Positions 34,567 through 46,274 are shown, counted from the stretch's first letter. The stretch is 64,000 nt of DNA from Chenopodium formosanum (GCA_024500155.1 CM044869.1:30812501-30876500), one strand, 5' to 3'. Numbers and translations are program-made. Notes: generated from the letters alone by a model not told the origin.

Positions 34567-34894
34567 AGAATGCCCCTGTATTTACCCCTCTATAATTATA
34601 GCTTATACCATTCTCATTTTGGACGTTGTAAAAACGTTTTTAGAGAGTGAAAGTCAAAGAGTTTTAGAGAAAGAAACTCTGACCACCGTCTGAGTTAAAT
34701 AAAAACAATTCCTTATTAACCCACCTGCTAGCCGGTTTAGCAACCACTTGTGCTATTTACAAGCAAGATCACCTTCAACCCGCCTGCTGCAGCCGGTCAA
34801 CGCTTGACCCCTTCTAGAATCAAATTTAAAGGTACCGTCTCTATCCCCTTCAGCTCATTCTTGCTTTTTCCATTTGTATACTTTCATTCAATAA
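34567..34894. other. Element E polypurine tract and leader of the antisense gene
   Basis: On the - strand ACAGGGGCATTCT at 34567-34579 fits a plus-strand primer site next to the LTR. The rest precedes the + strand extra gene and may hold its promoter. I see no clear TATA box, only an AT-rich stretch near 34610. Confidence 0.55.
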
Positions 34895-37893
34895 ATGGAT
34901 TCATCACTAACACACACGGTACAACATAGGTCAGTAGTCAGCCGGTCTTCTGGTACGGTTAAGTCTAGGACTGGGGGTGCCAGCTCTTGGTGCATGGAGA
35001 AATTATGTACATCCCCCAAACTGACCGTCTCTGAGTCTGTGAAGGACACAATGGCTAGAACCAAACAAACAGCCACCAGACGGCGAAGAGGAGACGATAC
35101 ATTGGAAGTATCGTCTAATGAAGTGACCTTGCTTGAGGGGGAAGAAATGCAAGTTGACTCATGGGAATACTCCCCGTTTGGGATCCTTAGGACCCCTAGT
35201 GATGGGATCTTGTATAAGAATGAGGATAGAGACGGTGAGAAGGCCGCCTCCAATGCTGGGTGTCAAGAAGTTGACCCCGAACATGGAGACGGGGAGGGAA
35301 CCGCGTCTGCCTCAGGGTTAGACGGTGAAGAGGTTTCCTAGGAGAGAGACGGGGGAAGCACCGCCTCAAGGTCTAGCTTCGAGGACGATAGTGACGATGG
35401 TGATCTTCCTCCGCTTGAGAATAGCGAGTAAAAGGAACGCAAACACTGGAAAGAGAAAAACAAGCCGGCTGAGATCCATGTGTTAGCCCAAAGACATAGC
35501 TGCAATGGAGAAGGGCTTAGACAATTTTAAGCCCAAGCACCCTCTAGGAGACAGATTCAACATCCGGGTGCCTCCTGAATTTGGCAACATTGCCTGGGAC
35601 GATGAACAGGTGAATGCCAATTGGTACTTCGGCTGTTATGAGGCGGCGTTCCTAGCTGGCCTCTACTTCCTTCTTCATGATGAAGTTAAAGCCAACCTCC
35701 GGGGATACAGCTTGGGTGTATGGCAGTTGACTCCAAATTCTTGGGTCAACCTTTTGGGCTATATAGCTGCCTGTGAATAGCAAGGACTTTACCCCAGCTG
35801 GGAGGCTTTTGCACACATGCATTACCTCAGTCGAAGCCCAGGCGGGTGGAGAGCGTGGTACACTCTAACCACATACCCTAAGTACTAAATGACCTTAGAC
35901 AAGTTGTCTAAGTGGGATAACTAAAAGGAGCTCTTCTATTTGGTGTCTTCCTCTTAGGAGAGAGAGAACCGTGAGTACGGGCGATACAATAGGAAGCCGG
36001 ACCTTCTAGGTCAAAAGCGCAAATTCTCTTCCATTCTAGACGAGGACTATGAGAAAATCATAGAGGTGGGATTCTCTAAACTTAAAACCGACTACCTTTC
36101 AACCGGGGAAGCAATAAGTGTCCCCAAAAATTGGATACCTAGGCATGTATGGCTGAGAGATGAGGCATTTTTGTCCGCCTGCGGTCTCAGCACAATGTTT
36201 GATAGACGTATGTCCAATGTGTATCCAGCAATACTTATGTCGTCTACGTTAAATTCTTGATTTCATTTCTTTTATCTATGTTCTAACAGGCGTTTTTTTG
36301 TAGAGACGGGCATGAACATGGTTTCTGAAGAGAAAACCCCCAGAAGGTCTACAACACAAATCCGCAAGGACAAGGCGGAGAAGCAAAGGGCGGAAATTGC
36401 CGCCAAGGGTCAGGTTTTCACCGTTTGACCAGTTTAATTTGAATTTCACTTTAATCTCTTACTAGAGGAAGCTCATTACCGGATGTGGATTCATTTTACT
36501 ATTTCTTTGTAAAAATGTCCCTCGATCCTTCCAAAAGCTCATTAAGCGGAAGCCGGATGAGACGGTCGACAGTTCCGCCAAATCTCAGAAGGTTTCGTCG
36601 ACCCAGACGACTTCTGAATTACCGGGTTGGAATACCCGTATCACCATCGGGAAGAAGAGAATTAGCTTGTAAGGCTTCGGTCTAGGGTTTGACCTACGCA
36701 AGAAGTTTGGCGCAGCGGCGGTGCCTAAGGGGGACGAAAAGCCCAAGGCGGCTCAGAGTTCTGCCACGGTTGTTGGTGATGACAGCCTGGAGATTATTGA
36801 GCAAGGTATGGCTAGTCCTTTTAGATCACCGTTTGTGGTACCCTGGCCCATGCAGGTGAAGTATCACTCACAGCAGACTTCAGAGGGTTCATCAGGGACC
36901 CATTTCCAGATAGGTGTCACCTATGCAGCTTACCTACCCAATTTTTTTTGTAATGTAGATTCCCCCCGATGGCCGGATGTGCAGCAGTACGCCAAGTCCA
37001 TGCTTGGGGCCATCCCCAAGAAGGAGAAGGAAGCCATCCCGGGCATTGAGACGTTTAACCTTGACCGGATCGTGACTCTCCTGTCTGAGGTATTTTCGTC
37101 AAGTATTTTCCCATTTTAGTTCTTAACACTCCGCTTGTGGCCATAGGCTATGCTGAGGGTGGATGGGTTGAAGAGACCGTGGCAGCACAAGCAGAGTGAT
37201 TTAAAACGAGCCAGTAAAACTTCACAAGACTCCGCAGACATTGCTCTCTATTCAAATACAATAAATGAACTTGAGTTTAAAGCATTTGAATTGAAACTGG
37301 CGGATAATATCAGGCGCTTGACGGCTGAGCTGGAGATTGCTAAGAAAAAGGTTTTTGACTTTGAGGCTGCGCTAAAAAATGCTTTGTCGAACAACAAGGC
37401 GCTTGAAGCGGTTGACAAGGAGAACACAGAACCGCCTGAAAAATGAGATGGCCAAGGCTCAAGCGAACATCAAGGTGACCCTAGAGGCCGAGCAGGACCG
37501 GGTCGTTAAAGAAAACGAGTCCGACTGCATGGCCACATGAAGCTTGCCTAGGACACTCTAGGGTCGGGGTAGGATTATGGTCTCTGGGCCTTGTCTTATC
37601 AGTATACTGATGAAGTCATTAATGCCAAGCCTAAGGGCAAACCAGACCCGAGGACATTCCATGCTTGGGCCAATCGGGAGGTCGAAGAGGAGCCAGCTCA
37701 AGCCGCAGGCGGAGGTGAGGAAGAGCAGAAACAAGTAAATGCTCAAGTGAACTCTACTCAACCGCCGCCTGAAAAGACAGGAGAGGAGGTCCCAGCTGCG
37801 CCCCAAGATTATGTTTTTTTGTCTTTAATTTGGCCTAAAGTCGTCTTCTTTTCCGGCCTACGTGCCGAGTATTTAGATGTAGCCAATCAATAA
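34895..37893 (+). pseudogene. Element E antisense extra gene: H3-tail-like start, gypsy-type transposase-like region, coiled coil
   Basis: It is antisense to pol. The first open frame (34895-35341) contains at 35051 an ATG in strong plant context (ACAATGGC) starting MARTKQTATRRRRGDD, whose first eight residues equal the histone H3 start. Acidic and Ser-rich sequence follows. The frame from 35484 has LGDRFNIRVPPEFGNIAWDD and AAFLAGLYFLLHDEVKANLR, and further on EDYEKIIEVGFSKLKTDYLS and WIPRHVWLRDEAFLSACGL. These resemble the 'putative gypsy-type transposon' family of plant extra ORFs. A probable 57 bp intron (37090-37146, GAG/GTATTT...CATAG/GC) joins LLSE to AMLRVDGLK, then a long helical segment. 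Another acceptor-like TTCTAACAG is at about 36290. Stops at about 35339, 35778, 35886 and 36688 break it. Confidence 0.7.
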
Positions 37894-38886
37894 TTTATCT
37901 ACTTTTTCCCCTAATGGATATCTGGCTAACATTTCCTCTCGGATAATTTTGCCGGGGTTTATTTATGAATTTGCCGACTAAGTCGGCTTTAATTCCATAT
38001 TTTGCTTCATTTTTTGCGTTTGCTTTTGAATTTTGCATGTATATATATACTTGAGGTTTTGCCCAACTCTTTGAGAGCATGCGGCAGATAGTAAACCGGC
38101 TGTACTTATATACTTGAGTTTTTGCCTAACTATTTGAGAGCATGCGACAGATAATAAACCGGTTGTACTTTCCCCTAGGCGGCTGTGTGGTTGGTTTCAG
38201 TACTTGGTTAATTGATTGGCTTGGGAAATTTTGATACTTTAAAGAGTATGTGAGGTTCTCAAGCAAATCAATCACAGTAGTGATTATCCCAAACCAAGTA
38301 CACAGCCGTCCAAACACACAAGAAAACCTCCGCATAGCCCATGCAGTGAAATTATCATACTTAACTTTCTTCTACTTCGCTTGGGGTACTTGCAATCCAA
38401 TTATGCTCAACGTCCTCTTGCCCTATTGGGAGGACCTGCATAATTTCAATGTCCACTTGCCCAATGGGAGGACCTGCATAACTTCAGTCGGTCTCCGCCT
38501 GATATCTTTGGACGTCCGGTTCTCGAAAACTTGGTCGTTCTCTACATTATTATTGTCAGACGGCTATGAGTTGACCAATTAAGTCGTTCAATCTTTATCG
38601 TCTGTATGAGTTGGTAGAGCACTTTGTCACCCGGATGGGAGATACTCATGTTGGAGCAGACGAAATTATAAAATAAGTATCATCCGGCCATTAGCCTCAT
38701 GTTTTTTGAACCTTGATTTAGCCACTAAGTTTTTAACTTAGTTTAATTTTAGTGTGACAGTCGACCGTCTGTGCGGTGCTTTAAACATTACGCATGTATA
38801 TTAACAAATAAATAAAAGTATTGGAAACAAAAAGCAACTTTTTCATTAATAGTCTTTTCATTTACAAAAATTTACAAGTCTCAGAA
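37894..38886. other. Element E region between antisense gene and integrase, with two short tandem duplications
   Basis: There is no gene. Two copies of a 62 bp unit start at 38046 and 38109 (TATACTTGAG...GAGAGCATGCG). Two copies of a 39 bp unit start at 38417 and 38456 (CTTGCCC.ATGGGAGGACCTGC). The remainder is AT-rich. Confidence 0.65.
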
Positions 38887-39596
38887 CTAGTACTTTTTCA
38901 AGTTTTCTACATTCCAAGTTCTAAGCAGCTGCCTGCTGTCTGGAGTTTCCAAGCGGTAGGTGCCTTTTCTTACTTCTTCATAGAACCGGTAAGGGCCTTT
39001 CCAATTTGGTGTTAGCTTTCCATGCTCATTGGTCCCACCGGTTGCTTCCATTTTCCGTAGCACAAAGTTCCCAACTTTCAAGGGCCATTTGTGTACTCTT
39101 TTGTTGTAGACGCGGGTCATTCTCAGACGGTAGATCTCATGACGCAAAGCGGCATTGCCCCTGCATTCCGGGAGCGAGTGTAATGCTAGTTGCATGGCCT
39201 CCCAGTTTGCCTCTTCATCTTATAGCATGACTCGTAGAGTCAGCTCATAATGTTTGATGGGCAAGATGGCTTCAGCAACATATACCATGAGAAATGGGGT
39301 TTCACCGGTTACCCCTTTTTCAATTGTCCGGATGGCCCATAGGACGTGAATTAATTCTTCAGCCCATAAACTACCAGCTCTTTCAATTTTCTTTTTAATG
39401 CAGTCTGAGATGAGTTTTTTGAAGGCTTCAACTTGGCCGTTTGCTTGGGGTCGATTGACTGATGCAAAACAATGTGAGATCCCTTGATCTCCCAACCAAG
39501 TCTTGAGCTGAGGCGTTTCAAACTGAGGGCCATTATCAAACACCATAGACATAAGCGTTTCAAACTGAGGGCCATTATCAAACACTTTATTCTATG
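38887..39596 (-). pseudogene. Element E integrase, C-terminal half
   Basis: On the - strand the catalytic-core end reads FDNGPQFETPQLKTWLGDQG and VNRPQANGQVEAFKKLISD (second Asp and the Glu of the D-D-E triad). It is followed by LWAIRTIEKGVTGETPF, a frameshift near 39220, and the C-terminal domain WPLKVGNFVLRKMEATGG to LLRTWNVENLKKY. The FDNGPQFET segment is duplicated in tandem at the break (39530-39590). The N-terminal half lies 11.4 kb away at about 50990-51620, on the other side of the organelle-like/C insertion. Confidence 0.88.
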
Positions 39597-41274
39597 CTAA
39601 TAGAAATTCTTCGTTACAACTCTTCTTTCCTTCGAAGACCCCTCTCTTTAGTTAAAAATCCATGTGTTGAAAGATCTGACCGGTAAAGAAAAGGAGTTTT
39701 TCCCTAATATAAATTATATCTATCTCTTACTCTTTCTTCCATTCGTTGATAAAATCCTCAGGCTACTCAGCTTTATTAGTCTTCTACTGATTAAGGATTT
39801 TTTTTACGCCTTTCTTACTAAGGTAAATCTCTATTTATATACTCCGTTTGCTTACAACGTTATCAAATACTTGGGAAGTCCTGAGACCCACATTAAGCTA
39901 GAAAACTTCTGCTATCCTCCAAAAAAGAAAACTCTTTTAGAGCCTTACCTTTAGAGATTTCCATGTATTCCATAACTTAGATTACTGAGTTAACACCTTA
40001 GCTACTTCAAGTATAGGTAGAAGTCCTACTCCCCCTAAAAGATTCTTAATGTTAGAAGAATGCCTCTGATACCGGATTTACTATACTAAAGAAAGTAAAA
40101 TCTAATCTAATAAAGAATATAAGAATGCCAGTTGCTAGAGATGGATAAGGGGCTTTGAGGGATTCCTTCTTCACTACTCTTCTATTCTCTTTCTAGCTAC
40201 GGTTGGTGATATAATAGCCACTGCTTTTCTTTTAAGAAGTGCTCCTATGGGCAAAAGATTAGGAGCGGCTAATCACACGGTAAGAGCGCCTTTTGTAATC
40301 ACTTCCTATTCTAATGATATCTCTGGCATTAAGTCAATGAAGTTACTCTCTTTGAGGCTAGGAAATGTCTGTTTTTACTTTCCAAATGCTTCGCTTAAGA
40401 GATTACATACCTTCTTAAGGAGTTGCTAGCTTAGTTCATGAGTCTAGTTCTGTTGAGTAGTAGTAGTTTAAGAAGTCTTTTCGTAGGCTGATATTATTTA
40501 GTCACAAAAACTTCCACTGAATTAGTGGAAAATTCATCCGTTGTAACAAGTCATGTAAAAGAAGAAGAGAAGATAGTAAGAAGACTGGATTTCAACGGGC
40601 TCTATATAGCGTTATAACTCCTTTTATGATAATTATCTAATTCCACATATATGATATGAGAAGTGAACGTCGCTTTATCTGCAATATGATTAAGGTACTG
40701 TACTAGTAGTTACTCAACTGTAAAGGTAAAGGAGAGGTTCGTAGATGCTCGTAAGAGGAACAATGTTGACTGATTGCTCAGTCAATCACTTGATAATATT
40801 GAATTATTAAGGGCTCATGCATCCCATTAGAATGAGTTTTCTTGTCTGAATGTGGATGACACACCAATGAATCGTTAAATGTTGTTTTATCAATAATAAT
40901 CTTGCTATCATAGTTAAGGTGCGTAGTTACTCTATGCCAACGAGGTCCATCAAAGGGATTAAAATACAGAAAACGCATTAGAAAGCTATCTAGAGCCCTA
41001 TAGAATGAAGAAAGGCATTTGGTTCTATAGGGAATATTTCAAGACAATATAAAGAGGAAAAAAATGCTTGGTTTACAAATTTCATACTGCCCCTCTTATT
41101 CATCCTTCTTAATGGAGGGTAAAATAGAGGTCACCATGTCATTATTGCGGATGCTTCCTTCCCCATGTAGAGATATTCCTTAGGCTTCAGGGTTTTCGAT
41201 AGTCCTGGAGCAACCTTTCTCGTAGTTTTGTTGAGATATCTTCTCAGAATAGTGACGAGCAATCAAAAGAGTGA
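39597..41274. other. Organelle-like DNA, left part (possible mitochondrial insert)
   Basis: It is unlike the retroelements around it, with no LTR or pol similarity. Composition (many AAGAAG/CTTTCTT words, mixed GC) is reminiscent of plant mitochondrial intergenic DNA. An open frame of 96 codons (39664-39954, hydrophobic) and one of 66 codons on the - strand (40778-40978) are not recognised. At 41026-41043 is an 18 bp copy of the A-family LTR terminus (TATAGGGAATATTTCAAG). The mitochondrial origin is a guess from style only. Confidence 0.3.
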
Positions 41275-43119
41275 TGTAGGGAATATTTCAAGCATCCCAC
41301 ACTTGAACCCCACTGTGATCATACACTTAAGCATGGTGGCGTCCAAAGGGAAGGAAGCTAGAGCAAACGAGTCGCCAACATGTTTTAGCAACTTGTAAAC
41401 CGTTCACAAGGTGAAGATTACACCCCTTAACGATCCATGAGATCGTCAATTCCAAAAGGTCTTGAACCAAATAGGGTTCGAGGATGAAGGTACAAATCCA
41501 ACCTAAAAGAGATTGAACCTGCCTTAATAATAGGCCTCTACTTTATTCTTCTCGTATTCATGTGCGCTTTCTGACTAGCATGCAAACAACAGATTAACCC
41601 TAAACCTCTTTGTCTATGTTGGTTGAATTTAATGCACAGACAAAACTATTATTGGTGATCACTTGAATTATAATCATATTAACCCTAAACAAGATTATTA
41701 ATCATCTTATTAAGCGTGATTACAAGTGCAAATTCCCTTTAAACATGCATAAAAGGCGTGATCAAGCAATAACAATAAATAAACATCAAGCAACATAATA
41801 ATCATCATAATAATCATAATTAAAAATCATAATAATGATAATAATAAAGCATAATAATATCAAGATCCTAGGCATGATACTAACATGATTAATAACAAAC
41901 CCTAGCATGTCACTAAGCATAAAAATCAAAGCTTTAGCCCTAATCATGATACTAACATGATATTAGAAAAGAGTAAAAAGATCCCTAAACATGATACTAG
42001 AAAGCAATAATAACATCCTAACATGATACTAGGAATTAAACAAATTTAAACATGCTTTCTACAAAAATAGAGCAACAAGATTACATACGTTGATGCCTCG
42101 TAGCTCTTTCTAATAACAAAATACACGCGTTAGTAACTTCAAGGAAAAGTAATAAAATCAAACAATTAAATCGAATAATTGAAATAGAGATTAGGGACCA
42201 AACCCTCAGAAATTATAACCTTTCACGTCTAGGGCGAAGGCAACTTCGAACTCGGCTAGGTGTTTCTAGATCTCGTGAATGCGGAATTTTGTAAGAGGGA
42301 AAGTTAGAGAGAGTTAAGAGAGAGATGATAATTGAAGATGATGATTGATAATTCATGATGATAATTGGTGATGATTGAAAACAGAGGTTTTAGTACCCTA
42401 TTTATAAGAAAACAGTCCGGAAATAAATAGAATTTGATAAAGAATAAAACTCCACTCTTTCGCTGCAAAACTGACCTTGTCGCCTGGCGACAAGCTCTGT
42501 CGCGTGGCGACAGGCATGTTGTTTGGCGACAACCTGGATTTCTACGCGCATTCAACACGGAGTCCACATATGAATCAAAATCAATTTGTAAAGTCCGTAT
42601 GAAAACAGAAATCGTATTTTTCATAAAATAATATTTTCTTCCAAATAAAACTTATCAAAATATAATTATTAATTCTAATTTTTAATAGGATTAAAGACAA
42701 ACCTCCAGAGAATTCTAGAAGACTATAATTAATTCTAATAACTTTAGGAATAATAATTAACAGTGGGCCCTCCCCTAGATCATTGGGCAGCATGTAAAGA
42801 TCAATCTGGGCCTTGTTTAGTATTTTTGCCATAACTTCCTCATTATTCATCAGAATTGGGCTTATAATATATCGTTGGAATGCTCTTTGCCAGCCCCATC
42901 CAACTAAACTATTATTGGAGCCTTGTCGTGGACCAAACTAAACTTGATTGGATGTTTTCATAAAATAGAGTTGTTTTCAAAAACAGAAAGAAAGAATTAT
43001 TAATAAAAACCGACCGCAACACTTGACCTTTCACACTTTCACCTCATTTGATAATCATTCGACGCAAAAGGTATTCATCACTGGGTTTGGTTTTGGGGAG
43101 ACACATTTGGGTGTTTGCA
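41275..43119 (-). repeat. Element C 3' LTR
   Basis: On the + strand it runs TGTAGGGAATATTTCAAG to TTGGGTGTTTGCA. It is close to 48566-50397, with few substitutions. TATAAATA on the - strand is at 42399-42406, and a GTCGC/GCGACA block at 42476-42532 lies upstream of it in the sense direction. Confidence 0.92.
42399..42406 (-). promoter_or_regulatory. Element C 3' LTR TATA box
   Basis: TATAAATA on the - strand, matching the box in LTR A and in the C 5' LTR. Confidence 0.6.
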
Positions 43120-43131
43120 GAAGCCCCCACA
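43120..43131 (-). other. Element C polypurine tract
   Basis: On the - strand TGTGGGGGCTTC adjoins the LTR start, as in element A. Confidence 0.78.
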
Positions 43132-43381
43132 TTGACTGAGTTTGGAGAAACGCAAGTTTCGAAAATGAAAGTCAAAGTAGCGATAGGGACGGAGAATGAT
43201 TTAGAACGTTCTGCGATCCTAAATCATTCTTGTAACGCCGATACCTGCAAACTAGCGTTAGTTAAAACAGATAAAAGAGTTAAGAAACGCGTATCTTGGA
43301 CCGTCGAGCACACGTCTCTGAAGGTAACCGATTTGTTGCACTTGGTGAAGACCGCTCTGCTTGTAGCTACCTCCTATTTCA

Positions 43382-43700
43382 TCGAAGATGACTCTGCTTG
43401 TAGTCATTCTCCGTCGCTTGTTACCATCTTCCACATCCCAAAGAACACGATCGAAGATAACTCTGCTTGTAGCCATCTTTAGTTTTTTTGTGACCATCTT
43501 CCACATCCTAGGGAACACGATCGATGACAACTCTGCTTGTAGCCATCTTCAGTTTTTTTGTGACCATCTTCAACATCTTAGGGAACACGATCGAAGACAA
43601 CTCTGCTTGTAGCCATCTTTAGTTTTTTTTGTGACCATCTTCCACATCCTAGGGAACACGATCGAAGACAACTCTGCTTGTAGCCATCTTCAGTTGTTGC
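43382..43700. repeat. 70 bp tandem array in element C 3' region
   Basis: Unit starts are at 43382, 43451, 43521, 43591 and 43662 (period 69-71). Each begins TCGAAGAtaACTCTGCTTGTAG and ends CATCCTAGGGAACACGA. Later units are nearly identical, showing recent amplification or homogenisation. Confidence 0.9.
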
Positions 43701-44078
43701 AATAATACTCCGAAGAATATCACCGAAGACCAATGCCTGTTGATCCTTTAAAGTTCTCTTGAACTTTGCTTCCGCTACGCCAGTACGTCGACGCTTTTGT
43801 TGTTTATGAACCATTATGTTGGCCTTCTGCTGCTTATGAACCATTATGTCGGTGCCTTTGCGATGAGCCAATGTTTAGGCGCTTTAAGCTGAGTGAGACG
43901 ATCTTTCATCAGGTCGATCACTTATTGTTATTGTAATCAATCCGAATACTTAATCATGTCAAATTGCTTATAGGGGCTAACTGGCGTACCAAGGAACCCG
44001 AAATTGCTGCACAAGGTTCACATAACCATTTTATGGAGCCCTGTACTCTGGCGCCGCTCCAACGTTAGCCGGAACTAC
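43701..44078. other. Element C conserved 3' sequence
   Basis: No gene is present. Bases 43880-44030 match element A 20740-20900 in reverse. They mark where A carries its antisense gene region and C does not. Confidence 0.65.
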
Positions 44079-44203
44079 TTGTCGCCGCTATTTCTGCTTG
44101 TCGCCAGGCGACAGAATTTGTCGCCGCTATTACTGCTTGTCGCTAGGCGATAGGCTTTGTCGCCGCTATTTCTGCTTGTCGCCAGGCGACAGGCTTTGTC
44201 GCC
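44079..44203. repeat. GTCGCC/GGCGACA tandem array in element C
   Basis: Nearly three units of about 46 bp, each with TTGTCGCCGCTATT, CTGCTTGTCGCC and AGGCGACAG. Each unit contains a TGTCGCC..GGCGACA inverted repeat able to fold. Confidence 0.85.
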
Positions 44204-44249
44204 GTTGATGTTCACTCATTTTTTTGAACCAAAGAGCTTCTTTTTGAGT

Positions 44250-44510
44250 TATGTTCACTCGTCCCTGAGCAAAAGATCATGAAAAGAAATGTCCACGCGT
44301 CTTTGAACAAAGAGCTTTAATAGGATGCCCACGCGTCTTTGAGCAAAAGAGCTTGAAAAGAAATGTCCACGCGTCTCTGAACAAAGAGCTTTAATAGGAT
44401 GCCCACACGTCTCTAAACAAAGATCTTTGAATGATATGCCCACGCGTCTTTGAGCAAAAGAGCTTTAGATGTCCACGTGTCTTTGAACAAAGAGCTTTAA
44501 TACTTGAATG
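44250..44510. repeat. 37 bp tandem array in element C
   Basis: Units carry CACGCGTCTTTGAACAAAGAG. Motif starts are at 44294, 44330, 44368, 44404, 44441 and 44474 (spacing 33-38). Alternate units resemble each other most, so the higher-order period is about 75 bp. Confidence 0.85.
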
Positions 44511-46274
44511 TTTGTTGAGATCGTCCGGTTGGCTGCGAACAGGAGCTTTGCTGAATGGTTGTATCCTGTAAAAATAAAAAGATTGCCAAAAGGCTTTGCT
44601 GGTGTTTTTCTTAGGGTTGACCTAAGGTGATTGACTGACTTGAGGTTGACTCAATGTGTTTTGACACGTGTGTGACTCTTATGTGATTTAACGTGTTTTG
44701 ACACATGTGTTAGACCTAATTCGAGGTGACATGACTCAACGTTCATGACTCGTGTGTGCATTATAATGTGAAAAGCAAAAATTTTCCGTCATTTTTTGTG
44801 GAGGGTACCGACTTTCTCCCGAAAAAGAATGACGCGAAAAAGAATCGAAGTGTAGTTTTTGAAGGTGCATGTTGAATGAGCTTAATCCGTTAATGTTGTC
44901 TCTCACAGTACAAGGATTGTAACATCTTAGACTATCCTAGTTGACTTAAAGATGAAAGTATTTTGGTAGCTTAGGCGCGGAGGCTAAGTACTTCATACTT
45001 TGTGATGCAATGATGATTACACCGATGAGTGATTTCGATATGGCAAGGCATGCATACTTCAACGTTGTGTTAAGATTTCATGACAAAGGGTTCCTAAGGG
45101 TAGTATATTTGGTCATGTATCTGTGTAGTGTGTGAAAGTGACACTAAAGTTAGACCGCAAGGGCTAAGTGTGTGGAAAAATATTATTGAAAAGAGTCAAA
45201 TGGTGGTGACTCTTAGGCTGGGGTAGACTAATAATGTAGGGATCAAGCCCCCAAGTCTAGCTCTACATGGTTAGGGATGAGCATTGGAAATTCCTTGATA
45301 TGATCAATTATGAATGTAAATATGAATTCATTTTTATTACGGTCGCACCCCAATGTGAGGTTGCCTACGTGTCCGTTAGGAATCAGGCCAAACGTAGCTC
45401 TAGCCGAACCTCGCAAAAGTGTGTATACCTCAAAAAGGTCTCTTAAGGGTTGTAACATTGTTAGGCTAAATGTTTGACGAAGAAGGGGATAAAAGGCTCA
45501 AGACCCTAGATAAGCCCCCAAGGTGTGCAACCTTGCTTTTGAATCTTTGTATTTTTATGCTTGAGTGTTTTAACTTTTTATATTTTGCTCTCTCTTTTTG
45601 CTTTATCATTTTTTCGAATTCAAATCTTTTTTTTATAAGCGTGGGCAATCTCGATCATGCAGTCTATCACTCACTTGGCATTCATGTTTCTCAGGCATGG
45701 TACCGAACACTCCATAAGAGACGCAATCTGAGACGTGTTCATATCAAAGATATGTTCATGTCAATGACATTGGAACACTTGCCCTTTTGTACACTTTTAT
45801 CATTTTTGCTTTTTGAATTTTTGAGTTTTATGTAAAATCACTCAAGCTTTCGTTCTTTGAAAATCGCATAAGTTGTACACCATCCCATCCCAAGGTTAGG
45901 TAGATATGGATTGAAAAATGACAGGTCTACCGTTAGACGAGGCTCAAAGTGGTCTATCAAAAAAGGATTTATTTTTTTAAAGGGTGAAAGGTGATATGAT
46001 GTGGCTACAAGGGGTGCCTCAAATCATTGGTATACCTTGTGCTCAGTTTGACATGGATTTTTTTTTTTGAATGAAATGCAATGGAATGATCATATGCAAG
46101 AAATAAAATGCTCATTTTATTAAAGAGAGAAAAGAAACGTACAAAATAAAAAAAATCTAAGGAAAAAGGTACCTATTACTAGACTTATTGCGGAAAGGAA
46201 AAATGAAAAAGAAATAGAAAAATAGGTCACGAAATCTTGTCGTTGAAGCTCGCCTCTTGTCTTGTGCCTTATCA
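44511..46274 (-). other. Element C region from tandem repeats to gag, containing the post-integrase tail
   Basis: Bases 45340-45430 read on the - strand (ACGTTTGGCCTGATTCC, GGGGTGCGACCG) match the tails after integrase in A and B. Bases 44803-44828 match A at about 17390. The gag stop (46275) is followed within about 800 bp by this tail, so all of pol is missing. Other short ORFs here are not supported. Confidence 0.7.

Noticed and set aside
39664..39954. Hydrophobic 96-codon ORF as a mitochondrial gene
   Set aside because: I could not match it to any mitochondrial protein; kept only as part of the organelle-like block.
43382..44510. Regular repeats resembling a CRISPR array
   Set aside because: Units are contiguous tandem repeats with no unique spacers, inside a plant retroelement.
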